DNA from: Cephalotus follicularis
Taxonomy: Eukaryota; Streptophyta; Magnoliopsida; Oxalidales; Cephalotaceae
Reading direction: 5' to 3'
NCBI GenBank assembly: GCA_001972305.1
Contig: BDDD01000556.1
Location: 434,592-498,591 of the forward strand
Length of the DNA stretch: 64,000 nt
Shown here: one piece after another, positions 12,625 to 23,790 of the stretch
Numbering within the stretch: position 1 is the first letter of the stretch
How the letters are laid out: each line of letters begins with the position of its first letter
Notes under the pieces: model-generated
Database searches by the model: none
Told to the model about the DNA's origin: nothing
What the model saw: the letters and a program-made list of their open reading frames with translations, nothing else
Position numbers and translations under genes: made by a program

Positions 12625-13449
12625 ACTATATCTCTCATAGAGGAGGTATATTTAGAAGGTACTTGAGAGGTTTGGCATGCTGAACGCAAAGTCTGTTAGT
12701 ACATCGTTGGCATCCCATTTCAGACTCTTATCTCAGAATTCACCTCAGTCAGAGGCCGAGGAGTCGCGATGTCTCATATCCCATATTCCATTGCAGTAGG
12801 TAGCATTATGTATATGATGGTCTGCACTTGTCCCGATATTGCACAGGCAGTTAGCGTGGTTAGCAGATATATGGAGAATCCGGGAAAGGTTAATTGGCAG
12901 GCAGTGAACTGGATACTCAGGTATCTTAGAGGAACAGTGGATTTGGGCTTAGTCTTTGACAGAGATAGTTCGAATGGAACCACAGTTGTGGGCTTTGTGG
13001 ATTTCGACTACGCTGGTGACCTCGATAAAAGGAGATCATTAACTGGGTACATCTTCACCCTGTCTAGTTCAGCTATTAGTTGGAGGTCAACTTTATAGTC
13101 GACAGTTGCCTTGTCTATTACAGAGGCAGAGTACATGGCAGCATCAGAAGCAGTGAAAGAAGCTGTTTGGTTGAGGAATCTTGTTCTGGAACTTGGGCTT
13201 CAGCATGAAGCAAGCTCTGCTGTCTTCTATGACAATCAGAGTGCTATATACTTGACCAAAAACCAAGTATATCATGAGAGGACCAAGAACATTGATGTCA
13301 TGAACCATTTCATCCGAGAAGCAATCACTGATAGAAATATTATAGTGAAGAAGGTTGGTACTGTTGACAATCCCGCTGATATGTTGACTAAGCCAGTCCC
13401 CGCCAACAAGTTTAAGCATTGCTTGTACTTGATTGGCATGATTGTTTGA
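12625..13449 (+). pseudogene. Copia-A RT end and RNase H, polyprotein C-terminus
   Basis: After LTR-A the frame gives the RT end (KVLERFGMLNAKSV, HIPYSIAVGSIMYMMV, PDIAQAVSVVSRYMENP) and RNase H at about 12950-13449. RNase H landmarks are GFVDFDYAGDLDKRRS, TEAEYMAASEAVKEAVWL, YDNQSAIYL and NHFIREAI, followed by ADMLTKPV. The catalytic D, E and D are present. A TAG at 13096-13098 stands where relatives have Gln (STLQSTVALS). The natural stop is at 13447-13449, followed by about 190 bp and the polypurine tract. Confidence 0.93.
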
Positions 13450-13623
13450 TCTGTGCCCCTTTAGGGGCTTTGGTGGTGAGGAGAGAAAGGATTTTCATGT
13501 TCGGTTCATTGAAGTGAACAACTTCTTTTGTTACATATCTTGTTTTTTACACTGAATTCGCTCACGTAAGCTTAGAGCTGTTGGGAGAATGTGTTGAACT
13601 TCTTGACATTTAGAAATTCAAGC

Positions 13624-13636
13624 CAAGGTGGAGATT
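13624..13636 (+). other. Polypurine tract of Copia-A
   Basis: CAAGGTGGAGATT directly precedes the TGTTAAATATG start of the 3' LTR, which is the usual place for the plus-strand primer. Confidence 0.75.
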
Positions 13637-13707
13637 TGTTAAATATGTCTTGAATTTTTTGTCCGACCCGCTCTAGATAAGGAAGTCAGAGCTCCCAGCT
13701 CTCTTCG

Positions 13708-13912
13708 GCAGACTTCTGTGGAACGAAGTTAGAGCTCTCAGCTATCGGGCAGACCTCAATGGAGAGAGGTCTGAGCACTCAACTCTTTGGCAGACCTCAA
13801 TGGAGAGAGGTCAGAGCACTCAGCTCTTTAGCAGACCTCAATGGACGAAAGGTCAGAGCTCCTAGTCTTTGGTAGACCTCGTTGGAAAGTAGTCAGAGCA
13901 CTCAACTCTGCC
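13708..13912. repeat. 41-bp tandem repeat in Copia-A LTR
   Basis: Five 41-bp units start at 13708, 13749, 13790, 13831 and 13872 (GCAGACCTCAATGGA ... GTCAGAGCACTC), with a partial unit before them. It lies upstream of the TATA box, so it is placed like a U3 enhancer array. Confidence 0.92.
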
Positions 13913-13995
13913 TATACTAAACATATTCGAAGTAGGACTCCTTCTACGCGCCGGATTAGGATTCCTTTTGCCAGTCAGATTAGGACTTTGTGAGA

Positions 13996-14006
13996 CTATA
14001 TATATG
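13996..14006 (+). promoter_or_regulatory. TATA box of Copia-A 3' LTR
   Basis: CTATATATATG lies about 85 bp after the 41-bp repeat array, in LTR orientation. Confidence 0.6.
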
Positions 14007-14165
14007 CGGTTCTCGCTTGATATAATGTTTATAGTGAACACACAATACATAATAGTTTTGTGTGAGAGAGTTTGACAAGCTTTGTCTTTGTGATCGATTC
14101 GATATTGTAACTTGTAACTCTTTCGTTTGTTTTAGTGGATTTCTTCTCCCTTGCCTGTCGCTCCC

Positions 14166-15275
14166 TGAACCATGAGGAAATCCCCATGATTTGACATGTG
14201 AGATACCTTCCATACAATCCATTCATCTTATATTATCATACTCCAAAAAGTGCTATAAATTTAAAAATTTAAACAATAAAATCATGTCAGCGGACTAATC
14301 AATGGAATATATTCTAACTCTTATAATTTTATGAAAATCAGGCATGATGTATTCGTTTATCAGACTATGCCCCTTGTAAAGAAAAACACATTTCATATCC
14401 ATACTCCCGAAGGAGGAATCAGCAGTTTATAAATGGTCTCAGCCCTCAGCAGACCACAACTTAAAAGAATATATCATACATATACAGAGGCTAATCATTT
14501 CAACTCGTCAACATGCTGGGCATGTCCATATCCAATACATCAACACACATATCATAAACACTGCAACATGTCGATGGGTCGATAGTTGAAATAAAACATG
14601 TCTCCAGCTCTTCTTTAGATTTCTCTCTTATATATAACAAGTTTTAAACATCTGTACAGATCAGATATAAACACAAGGCCCTTTTATACAAATCATATAC
14701 AAAACCATAAGCACAACCATATACAACATGGCTAACAAAACCTGCTATAGAAAACCCATCCGTCTCAGCCTGTCTCATTGCAATCCATCATCTGGGCCTA
14801 ACCCATTCCATTACAATGAAATGAGTCAGCGACATATAGTCGTGTAAGTATACTATATGCTATGTATGCAACCCATATAACGATATGCCATGCATGAAAC
14901 AAATATATAGTAGTGTGCCATGCATACAACAGATATATATATTAATGTGCCATGCGATGGAACCGATATATCATAGTGTGCCATGCATGCAACAGATATA
15001 ATAATATGTGTGGCATGTCATATATATGAATGAAAATTACGGACAACTTCAGTATACCAACCATGCCTAAGAAGGGGTATACTTAGCTAGTCCTAATCAC
15101 ATCAAAGGCGATAGGCTTGCAGACACTCAATGACAATCCATAACCTTCCATGGGAACAATCAATCCATAGGGACAAGTACTTCCCTGCCTCTCCGGCCCT
15201 AGATAGTACCTCTATTGTCTATGCACTCTCCGTGCCATAGCCATATGGAGCATAGGATAAAACCAGCCACATAGT
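14166..15275. other. Unclassified AT-rich non-coding segment
   Basis: No coding frame with recognisable similarity. It includes a short tandem repeat at about 14850-15010 and text resembling Gypsy LTR material (for example TAAGAAGGGGTATACTTAG near 15070). No TG...CA ends or TSD were found. It is probably a truncated LTR fragment. Confidence 0.4.
14850..15010. repeat. Degenerate ~45-50-bp tandem repeat (TGCCATGC...)
   Basis: Four imperfect units built on GTGCCATGCATGCAAC followed by GATATATAT. Confidence 0.7.
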
Positions 15276-16094
15276 GTTGGGAACGGTCTCAAGCACAATG
15301 GAAAATAACAACCAATTCAGACATTAGGGTTTATGGCGAATTAATTTTCAATTTCATCCAATTGATTAACGCCCAAGCAATGGGATGCCTTAATATAAGT
15401 CTAAATTGTCCCAATGAGTACCAATGAACCCTAATTAAACAAGCAATCAAACTGAAACCAAAACCAAGCATGGGGGATAATCGGGTTCGCCATAGGGTTT
15501 CCATATACCTTAAACAAAGGGGCTGAATAATAACTCACAAGGTCAACACACAAACCCTAGCTAATAAGCCCAAAAACTTGAATCCTAGATTTCCTAACCC
15601 TAATGGTTGCTAGGTTCCCAGCAAAGAAAACCATGGATGTTTGGCTAGGGTACACCCATCCTAACAACAACCCACTGCCACGGAACCATAGACATGGAAC
15701 CACAAAGGAAGGAGAGAAGATATTCTTACCAAGGGTGAAGATTCCTTCCTTCAAGTATAGCTCCCTCTACACTTTTATCCCAAGAACCCAAAGGATCCTC
15801 CTTAAGCCAGGGAAAGGAAGATCAAATGTTGAAGGCCAAGTGTTTATCTTACAATAAATCACTCTAGGTAAATATAAGATGCAGTGTACAAGTTATCTCC
15901 ACTTATCATGAACTTTAAGGGGTGAAAGGAGGGTTGAAAATGACTACTTTTCAAACCAGACGTTTTAGGGGTCAACACCTTGGCCTATGGCGTCAATGTG
16001 TACGCTAGCATTAGAAAGAAGAGAGACGGCAGGGAAGAGAGAGAGAGAGAGAAAGAGAAGTGTGTTGTGCAAGCTTTGACCTCTTGTCCTTTAG

Positions 16095-16104
16095 CTATTT
16101 ATAC
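16095..16104 (-). promoter_or_regulatory. TATA box of LTR-E
   Basis: The minus strand reads GTATAAATAG, close to the plant TATA consensus. It lies about 200 bp downstream of the motif cluster in LTR orientation. Confidence 0.55.
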
Positions 16105-16299
16105 TTTTTGACTTCTCTCATTAAATGTCCAAGCCAACTCTCTAGCTTCTTGAACACACTTCCCAAAACCACACCAACTTCTCTCAAGTTTGGTGAGATG
16201 CTGTGTGTTATCCCTTTCGGCGTCATCGCCATGTGTCTCATCCTATCTCGGAAGTCAACGCCAACGATAAGATGAAACAGGCGTGTTGTCTCTTCCTGT

Positions 16300-16540
16300 C
16301 TTAGCGTCGATGCATAAACATCATAGTGTCAACGCATAAGTGACTGGAATAACATGGCGTCAACACATGCTCTCCACGACTTTAGCTACAGATAGCACCA
16401 ATGCATGCTCTTCATGGTGTCAATGCATAAGTCCCTGTTTTAGATGGTGTCGACGCATGCTATCCATAGCGTCGATGCTCAGGGGCCCAAGATAGACATG
16501 GCGTCAATGCATGCTTTCCATGGTGTCGACGCCTAAGACA
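16300..16540 (-). repeat. GTCGAC-core motif cluster in LTR-E
   Basis: About nine motifs of the form GCGTCGACGCATG or decayed (GTCAACGCA, GTCGATGC), alternating with CTCTCCA/CTTTCCATGG phrases. The CGCATG flank is a dialect peculiar to this LTR. Confidence 0.8.
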
Positions 16541-18924
16541 AGGATGAGACATTCTCTTCTATTTTCAAATCCTCTGCTTGGAATATTTCATCATGGCATT
16601 TCAAGGACCTAAATCCAGCAAATAAAATACTCACTAGCAAAGCAACATCTTCCCTGATGTTGTCCTTTCACTAAATGACATGTGTCCATCATATGTCAAC
16701 CTATTCAACGTTAGACAGGACCTGAAAGCCTGTCGTTCTCCTGTGTGAAGATAAATTCCCGGAACATCCCAATTTTTGGTATGACCATTCCAATAGTCAC
16801 TGACTATCAAAACAGCCCCGGTGTGAGAGCCAGTCACCCCCCGGATCCATGTATTACCACGTCTATCTTTCATAGTCCAAATAGCCAGTCACTTTATCCA
16901 GTCATTGGCATTGTGTAATGTTTCCCTTGTCATACTTGGCTCCGATCACAGCCTAGGGTTTGGATGAATGTCACCCCTAGTTTTACTGCGATAACTATGA
17001 ATCTATGATCGCACTAAGACTATCGGTAGACCTCCCATGGAAAACTCTTGTTCCCAGTCCTCCTATGCCTGATCAGGACTTTTAAGTCTACAACATACAT
17101 AGATAAATAAAGCCGGTCACCCTCAGCCTGGGTGTGACGATCCCCTATTGCACACTCGCCCATACATCTCAATGCAGTTCCCACAAGACCCAAAGGCAAC
17201 CCTTTTGCCAGCACGTGGCTAGTGCTGGGGAAGGCGGAAATAAAAGTTAAGCAGTCACTACACAATGCATGCCAGTCGATCAAGCGAAAGGAGACAACGC
17301 AAGCTATAGACCTATTAGTCACCATAGACTATACAGGACCGAGACCATATGAATCCTATTGACATTGGGTATTGACTATCCAAAAAGGTTTCCTATTGGT
17401 GGGTCAGTTCAGTGTTATGCTCTCTAGCACACACCTCATATTTAGCATTAGGGATAAACCCAAATGGCTACGAGATAACCATCCTCCATTGTTAACTCGA
17501 GAGCAAGCATAACGTGACAAGTCTTTGCAGTTCATCAATGGCCCAAAGAAAGTGAACCTATGACTTGGAACGGTTTGTCATAGGGAGTAAAGATCTTATT
17601 CTCATAGCCTCCTTGGCACGAGATCCAACCCTTTGGTGTGAAAGGGCGCTATATGTGTCACACCCCGTTTTAACAAACATATATGATATCAACATAAATC
17701 CAGTATTATCCAAAAACACATAAAACTTAAAACTTTTGTGGAAGCACAACATACCGGATTGAAAGGGTAGCTTGCACACGCAGCCCATACTACGTACTTA
17801 ACCTCAAAGTACATGTTATATATTACATATGGAAATGTAAATACAACAACGGAGTGTAACTTATTCATTACAAAACATCATAACCATTACACATAACAAC
17901 CTTAAGATAAGCAAAAGCCTCCATGCACGGCTTCAGTAGCTAACTCCACTTCACTTCGACAAATCTGTAGGGTAGGTATTAGCCGTTGTCCTCACTTGGC
18001 TAAGCAGGAAGATATGCATGATAAAGAAATATATGATGCAAAACATGTATGACAGTTTATCATTTTGAAACTAGTTATATATGTCAATATATATAAGAAA
18101 ACATGCCAAGTGGCTACAAATGATCAATCAACAAGAATACCGCACAAGGGTACAATCAATTCAATCATTTGTCCAAAGACCAATATTTGGGTGTCATCTC
18201 GTGCTACCTCCTATCCCAACCGATGCACAACCTAACCATCACCATACACTGCGATGAGGATAGAAAAGGCAAACACTACTGCCGGCACTTGGCGGGCAGT
18301 TAACACTCACAATTTGCATAGCAGATAGGTGGGGTGAATAAGCCCGAGCCAACTCCTGGCAATCCCCTCACCCGCTGTAGTTAGTGACACAGTCCGTCAC
18401 TAAACCATCAGTGTCACACCCCGTCTTTCCATAACAAGACAACACATAAAGTGGTAAGGCAATCAACATGAAATAATCCAGCTCATGCAAAATTACCAAA
18501 AAAATAAAAACTTCAATAGCGGAAGCAATAACATAAATGAGCGAATATAAACACGCATCACGCATCCCATACTACGTGATGCCCACAAGGTTTATCTAAA
18601 ACCCAACATAACTGTCGATCGCCCAAAACGGAGCGTGAAATAATAATACAGTATGAGATAACAAAATATCCTTTGTTACAAAACCGAATAACATGATCAA
18701 TGTTCAATAACCCAAGTACATAAATAAGATAGATAACCAAGCCTCTTCTTAAGCCTGCCAGCATGCAAGCTTTTCAAAATGGTTTAACACTTTTAGGAAA
18801 GCAACCATAATGCAAATCACAGTAACAATGAAAACATATGCTAAGAATGCATATAGGTTCATTCCTAGAGTCGTTTTGGGTCTAGCGGGTCCCATTCAAG
18901 TGAAATTCTACTGATCAGGGGAAA

Positions 18925-19285
18925 AGGCGTCGATGTCTATCCCTAAGGCGTTGACGTCTTTATCATACCAGAGAGTATCATTACGCAAGTTTTGATCCTG
19001 GAGGGTGGAACCCGGCCTTTTAATCCCTCATGTAATCGAATATCACTCTCTAAACGCGTAAGGCATGCTACTAGTTAACAGGAACATAACCAGAACATCA
19101 ATTCAAAACCAAACAGGTGATCCCAAGTGGCTAAATGGCCATCTGAAATGAACATTACAGTTCTATGATTTCCCAGAAAAGGCGTCGATGTTTATCAAAA
19201 GCATCAATGTCTTTCACATTTTCATACGAAGGCATCGACGTCTTTACATAGACGTCGATGTCTTTCACAACCCAAAACGTCTTTT
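18925..19285 (-). repeat. GTCGAC-core motif cluster in Gypsy-C LTR (promoter-distal)
   Basis: About six AAGGCGTCGATGTCT/AAGGCATCGACGTCTTT motifs with irregular spacing, including a gap of about 200 bp. Confidence 0.75.
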
Positions 19286-21159
19286 TCACAGTTTCAATAC
19301 AACAAGCCATTATCCAATCCATCCTTTACACAATCAACTCACATATTCATGTAATCGTACATGCATGATTAACTCAGTGTATCACAGGAACACCATAACA
19401 AGTCCAGAATCACAATCCAACCATTAACATGCAATTCATCATGTTTATTCATTAACTTAAAACCCAAAATGCATGTATAAATCCATCACTTTCCCCTACC
19501 TTATTGTTCCAAGTTAGGAACTGGAAAGTCCACCTCTTTAAGTTCCCAAGTTCTGGCTACCAGCAGCTCCAAGATTCCCTCAGCAACTGCTACCCACGAG
19601 CTCCAATCCCTAGCTCCAAGCAAACTCAACAATGGTGGCTCTCACACTCACTGTTTTCTTTCCTCTCTTTCTTCTGGTGTTTTAAAATAAGAGAGAGAAG
19701 TGGGGATGGTTATTCTTATGCAGATGGCTCCCCCCAACATTTTTTCCCTTACATATAATGGCCACTTTCGTGCTCTCTCCCACTTCCCTTCTTTCTGCAT
19801 TTCTTTTGTTTTCTTTAACCTTCCTTTTGCAGATTGCATGTGTCACACCCCGTTTATATAAAACGCGACTTAAGGCGGTAAAGACAATTAACATAAAGTA
19901 CAGCTCATGCAAAGATCGTGAAATAAAAAAAACTTTTCCAAGTACTACAGTTGCGGAAGCATAAAAGAACATAAGCTGTCAACACGTAACGTGCGTCCCA
20001 TACCGCACGCTACCCAGATACAGGTCGTAAGAGTTAATCGCCCATAAAACGGAGCGTGAATTACAGTACAATACAAAATTCTTTCAGAAACAGAGCCATA
20101 ACAATGGCACATCCGAAAAACATAATCCATAAAGGTTTAAACAAAACAGTAAGATAACGACATCGAAATATAATAGCTTGATCTTTGTCCATGCCGATCC
20201 AACAGCCCACTGCATCAATCTGTGAAGTAGGGGGTTAGCCTTTGTCCTCACTCGGCCAAGTCATAATAGTAATTCGGGATTAACATAATGCATGTCATGA
20301 TATGAATGCATAAATGATACAGTACAGTGGAGACCCAGTTTATACATATCTGAAATTACGTATATCAGTACAGTAAAATATCAGTGTTACATATATAAAA
20401 ATATGTGTATACAGTAACAGTTCAGTAGTAACCCGGCCAGGGCTACGTCAACAAACACAGTAATGTCCGTAAAGGACCAATGAACAGTACAGTGCAGTAT
20501 GTCCACATAGGACCACAATAACAGTCAGGATGTCCACATAGGACCACAATAACAGTTATAGCGCCGCCAACTCCTGGCCCCACGCTACACTCCCACTACG
20601 GTCCCCACATCGGGCAACCGAGCGAGGCAACAGTACAGTGAGTCACCCAGCCATGCTCCAGGCCCCTAGGTACAACCCTACCACTAGTCATCGCTGGCAA
20701 CCTCCGCCAGGAAACTAGCAGCTCAAACACAATCACATAGCAATTCACAAAGCAAGCAGTGAATTCAAACAGTAACAGTACAGTAAACAGTAATGATCGA
20801 TTTGATCAACAACAGGCAGTTTGTTTTTCTAAAATGTTTCAAAATTTGACAACATTTGAAAATAGGTGTTTTCAGTAGAAAATATCAGTAATAGTTTCAG
20901 TAGTATAACTTGTTTATCCGTTCGGTTGAAAATACGTTATCTGATCAATACATATTTTCATACTCAAAATATCTTATTCCGAGTTCATATATGCATTTCT
21001 AAAGTATCAACACATTAGAAATCATAAACAATATACAAACAGTACACAATCAGGCAGTAAACAGTACATATGCAATGCATACATATGCTCAAGTGCACCC
21101 AAATAGGAATTGGGATCATTTCGTATCATTTGAAGAAGAAAACTCCAAACAGTAACAAA

Positions 21160-21425
21160 GACGTTGACGTCTTTCCCAAAGGCGTCGATGTCTTCCAAGT
21201 CAGGCGTCAATGTTCAAGTCCTCAGTGTCAGCGAGTTCTTTCCACAGAAGACGTCGATGTCCATTTCTCACACGTCGACGTTCAAGGTCTGGAACCTCAA
21301 AACGACAGTGTATCATTCAATGGCGTCGATGTCTTTCATAGACGTCGATCCCTTTCAATCGATAACAAGGCAAAACTTAAAAGACGTCGATGTTTAACTA
21401 AAAGACGTCGATGTCTTTTCAACAG
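21160..21425 (-). repeat. GTCGAC-core motif cluster in LTR-D (promoter-distal)
   Basis: About nine motifs such as AAAGGCGTCGATGTCTT, AGACGTCGATGTC and CACGTCGACGTTC. Confidence 0.8.
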
Positions 21426-22169
21426 TAGTCGTCTTCTACCTCACGATTCATCAAACAGTGGCCTTATCAACCCACAATTATGCATAACAACAGGTTTTCA
21501 TAGCAAGAAACCAACATGCAGATACTCCAAACACATCTAGCGTATCGCGACATCAATCCAGTGACAATATCATTCCAAGAATTATGCATTTTTTATACAT
21601 TCAAGATCATAAGCTATGCATGGATATTAAACTCGAAATTACAGTATGGCTTTCCCCTACCTCTGGCTTCAAGTTAGAAACCGAAAGTCCACTTCTTTTA
21701 GTATCCAAGCAGGTCACAGTAGCCCCTCTAGGTCCGTCCCGTAGCTGCACCAGTGGTACCAAGGTCCAAGCTTCAAGCTCCAAGCTCAACAATGGTGGAA
21801 TACACACTGTTCTATTCTCTGTCTCCCCTACTGGTGTTACAAAACGGGAGAGATAAGTGGGAAGGGTGATTCTTATGCAGATTGCTCTCCCCCGACACTC
21901 TTCTCCTCGCATTTGATGGCCATGTTCATACTCTCTCCCACCTACCCTCTTTCTGCATTTCTTTTGCATTCTTTAACCATTCTTTCCTTTGCAAATTGTA
22001 GGTGAGGATTCCTCTGCATGTTCCATGTGAGGAGCATGCTCAGAGCACTCCTGGCAACACACCCACAGGTACAACATGTCAATAAGCACTTGAAAAGGCG
22101 GTAGGTAAGCCTCTAAACAAATCTCCTTGCACGTTATTCTGTCGACGAAGAACGTGCTGGCCATTTTTA

Positions 22170-22330
22170 CAAAGGCGTCGACCGCTTTTACTTAGACGTC
22201 GATGTCTTTTCTCCTTTCGTAAGAAGGTGTCGATGCCTTCTCTCCAAGTCGACGTGCATGCCATGCATCCACGTGTACCTCAATCCCCAAAAGCGTCGAC
22301 GTCTTTCTAAAAGAAGTCGATGTCTTTGTC
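22170..22330 (-). repeat. GTCGAC-core motif cluster in LTR-D (promoter side)
   Basis: About six motifs: AAGGCGTCGACCGCTTTT, TAGACGTCGATGTCTTT, AAGGTGTCGATGCC, AAAGCGTCGACGTCTTT and others. Confidence 0.8.
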
Positions 22331-22679
22331 CCAAAACAGTGTCGTTTCAAGCATCAACACACTTATCCCATTTTCAAAGCCATAACTAAGGTTTGCAATC
22401 ATCCTTTAAGTTCAAAAACTCAACATTCTCATTAACTCAAGTTAAATGATTACATCATAGATCGAAATATTACATTCAGGAAAATATCGGGCATTACAGC
22501 ATGTTAGGATGGCGTAATTCCTTGCATGTTCCATGTGAGGGACATGTTTGGAGCATGCCAGGCAACACCCCATCATTATCCATTCGTCACCATGCACTCG
22601 TTAAGGCATCTGGTAAAGCCCCATAAAAATCCCCTCGCATGTTACTCTGCCAGCGAAGAACATGGCAGACATTCTTTAC

Positions 22680-22835
22680 AAAGGCGTCGACGTCTTTCCT
22701 TAGACGTCGATGTCTTTTCCATTTTCTAAGAAGGTGTCGATGCCTTCTCTGCATGTCGACGTGCATGCCCATGCATTCACGTGTACCTCTGTCTCCAAAG
22801 GCGTCGACGTCTTTTCAAAGTCGTCGATGTCTTTG
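22680..22835 (-). repeat. GTCGAC-core motif cluster in Gypsy-C LTR (promoter side)
   Basis: About six motifs (AAGGCGTCGACGTCTTT, TAGACGTCGATGTCTTT and others) at the position matching 22170-22330 in LTR-D. Confidence 0.8.
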
Positions 22836-23003
22836 TCCCAAAACAGTGTCGTTTCAAGCTTTTGATACACTTTTCCTTCCTTAATCAATATTTAGGGTTT
22901 AAGGACCTCTTTTGAGTTTGAAACTTCAACATTCTCATTAAATCAAGTTTAAGATTACATCATAAATCGAAATATTACATTCAGGAAAATACCGGGCGTT
23001 ACA

Positions 23004-23030
23004 TCCACCCCTCCTTCAAGAAATTTCGTC
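23004..23030 (-). other. Polypurine tract of Gypsy-C
   Basis: The minus strand reads TTGAAGGAGGGGTGGA immediately before the LTR start TGTAACGCC. Confidence 0.8.
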
Positions 23031-23048
23031 TTCGAAATTTACACAGTA

Positions 23049-23790
23049 CTAGAACAAGTGTGGGTAACGTTCTCGGATGTCATCCTCACGTTCCCAAGTC
23101 GCTTCATCCGGCCGATGAAATTTCCACTGAACCTTTACCATCAGAATGGACCGGTTCCTCAAAACTTGTGTCTTCCAATCCAAGATTTTCACGGGTGTCT
23201 CCTCGTAGGAAAGATCATCTCTCACCGTAACCGAGTCATAGTCCAGGACATGTGATGGGTCTCGGATATAACCTCGTAGCATCGATACATGAAAGACATC
23301 ATGTACATTCGACAATGTAGGAGGCAAGGCTAGCTGGTATGCTACCTCCCCAACCCTTTCCAGAATCTCAAAAGGTCCAATATAGCGTGGCGCTAGCTTG
23401 CCCTTTTTCCCAAATCTTTGCACTCCTTTCCACGGAGATACCTTCAGAAACACGTGATCCCCGACATTGAAGGTTAAAGGCCTTCTCTTCACATTGTCAG
23501 CATAGCTCTTTTGCCGACTTTGCGCTGCTAGCAACTTCTCTTTGATGAACTTGACTTTCTCTGAAGTCTCCTCCACTAAATCCGACCCAAGCAACGGTCG
23601 ATCCCCAACCTCGTCCCAACAGACAGGCGACCTACACTTTCTCCCATACAGTGCCTCGTATGGAGCCATACCGATACTCGAGTGATAACTGTTATTGTAC
23701 GAGAACTCTATCAGAGGGATATGGTCCTCCCAAGTCCCACCAAAATCGATCATACAAGCTCGAAGCATATCCTCCAAGGTTTGGATGCTC
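23049..23790 (-). pseudogene. Gypsy-C integrase C-terminal half with chromodomain-like end
   Basis: One open frame of about 240 codons. It starts inside the integrase core just after the catalytic Glu region (LEDMLRAC) and continues through IPLIEFSYNNSYHSSIGMAPYEALYGRKCRSP, then the GPFEILERVGEVAYQLALP domain (GPY/F module) and ends KVQWKFHRPDEATWEREDDIRERYPHLF. That last segment is the chromodomain-like tail typical of Tekay/Del chromoviruses. Upstream pol is cut off at about 23790, where inverted LTR sequence starts. The remaining frame has no stops, so this copy is younger or less decayed than Gypsy-B. Confidence 0.92.

Larger units (their letters stand above)
13637..14165 (+). mobile_element. 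3' LTR of Copia-A (right end approximate)
   Basis: It starts TGTTAAATATGTC after the polypurine tract. It contains a 41-bp tandem repeat, a TATA box at 13996 and a downstream leader-like stretch rich in GTGAGAGAG/TTTGT. The exact right end is unclear because the sequence changes character near 14160-14170 without a visible CA end plus TSD. No matching 5' LTR lies in the window. Confidence 0.7.
15276..17655 (-). mobile_element. LTR-E (Copia), truncated on the right by the Gypsy-B LTR
   Basis: It begins TGTTGGGAACGG and is homologous to 60790-61477 in its first part and to LTR-X (7861-8790) around 16741-17655, in the same order. It is cut at CGCTATATG/TGTCACACC, where the Gypsy-B 3' LTR begins; in LTR-X the text continues TGTACTCATATGAC. 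The LTR 5' end is therefore missing here. It contains a GA microsatellite near 16036-16053. Confidence 0.75.
19842..22498 (-). mobile_element. Solo LTR-D (Gypsy), TSD gcatg
   Basis: 2657 bp from TGTCACACCCCG to GGGCATTACA, flanked by GCATG at 19837-19841 and 22499-22503. It is inserted in the Gypsy-C LTR and is a diverged member of the same family: both share GCATGTTCCATGTGAGG and a GGGTTAGCCTTTGTCCTC-like block. No internal coding region. Confidence 0.93.
18412..23003 (-). mobile_element. 3' LTR of Gypsy-C, split by LTR-D
   Basis: The minus strand starts TGTAACGCCCGGTA at 23003 and ends CGGGGTGTGACA at 18412; about 1.93 kb without the nested LTR-D. A polypurine tract adjoins at 23004. The same family recurs at 63692, including the CGCCCAAAACGGAGCG block (18615, 63888). 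Confidence 0.88.

Noticed and set aside
19504-19964. Short overlapping frames with hydrophobic stretches as a small membrane protein
   Set aside because: They span the LTR-C/LTR-D boundary and change content at the TSD; no conservation is visible.
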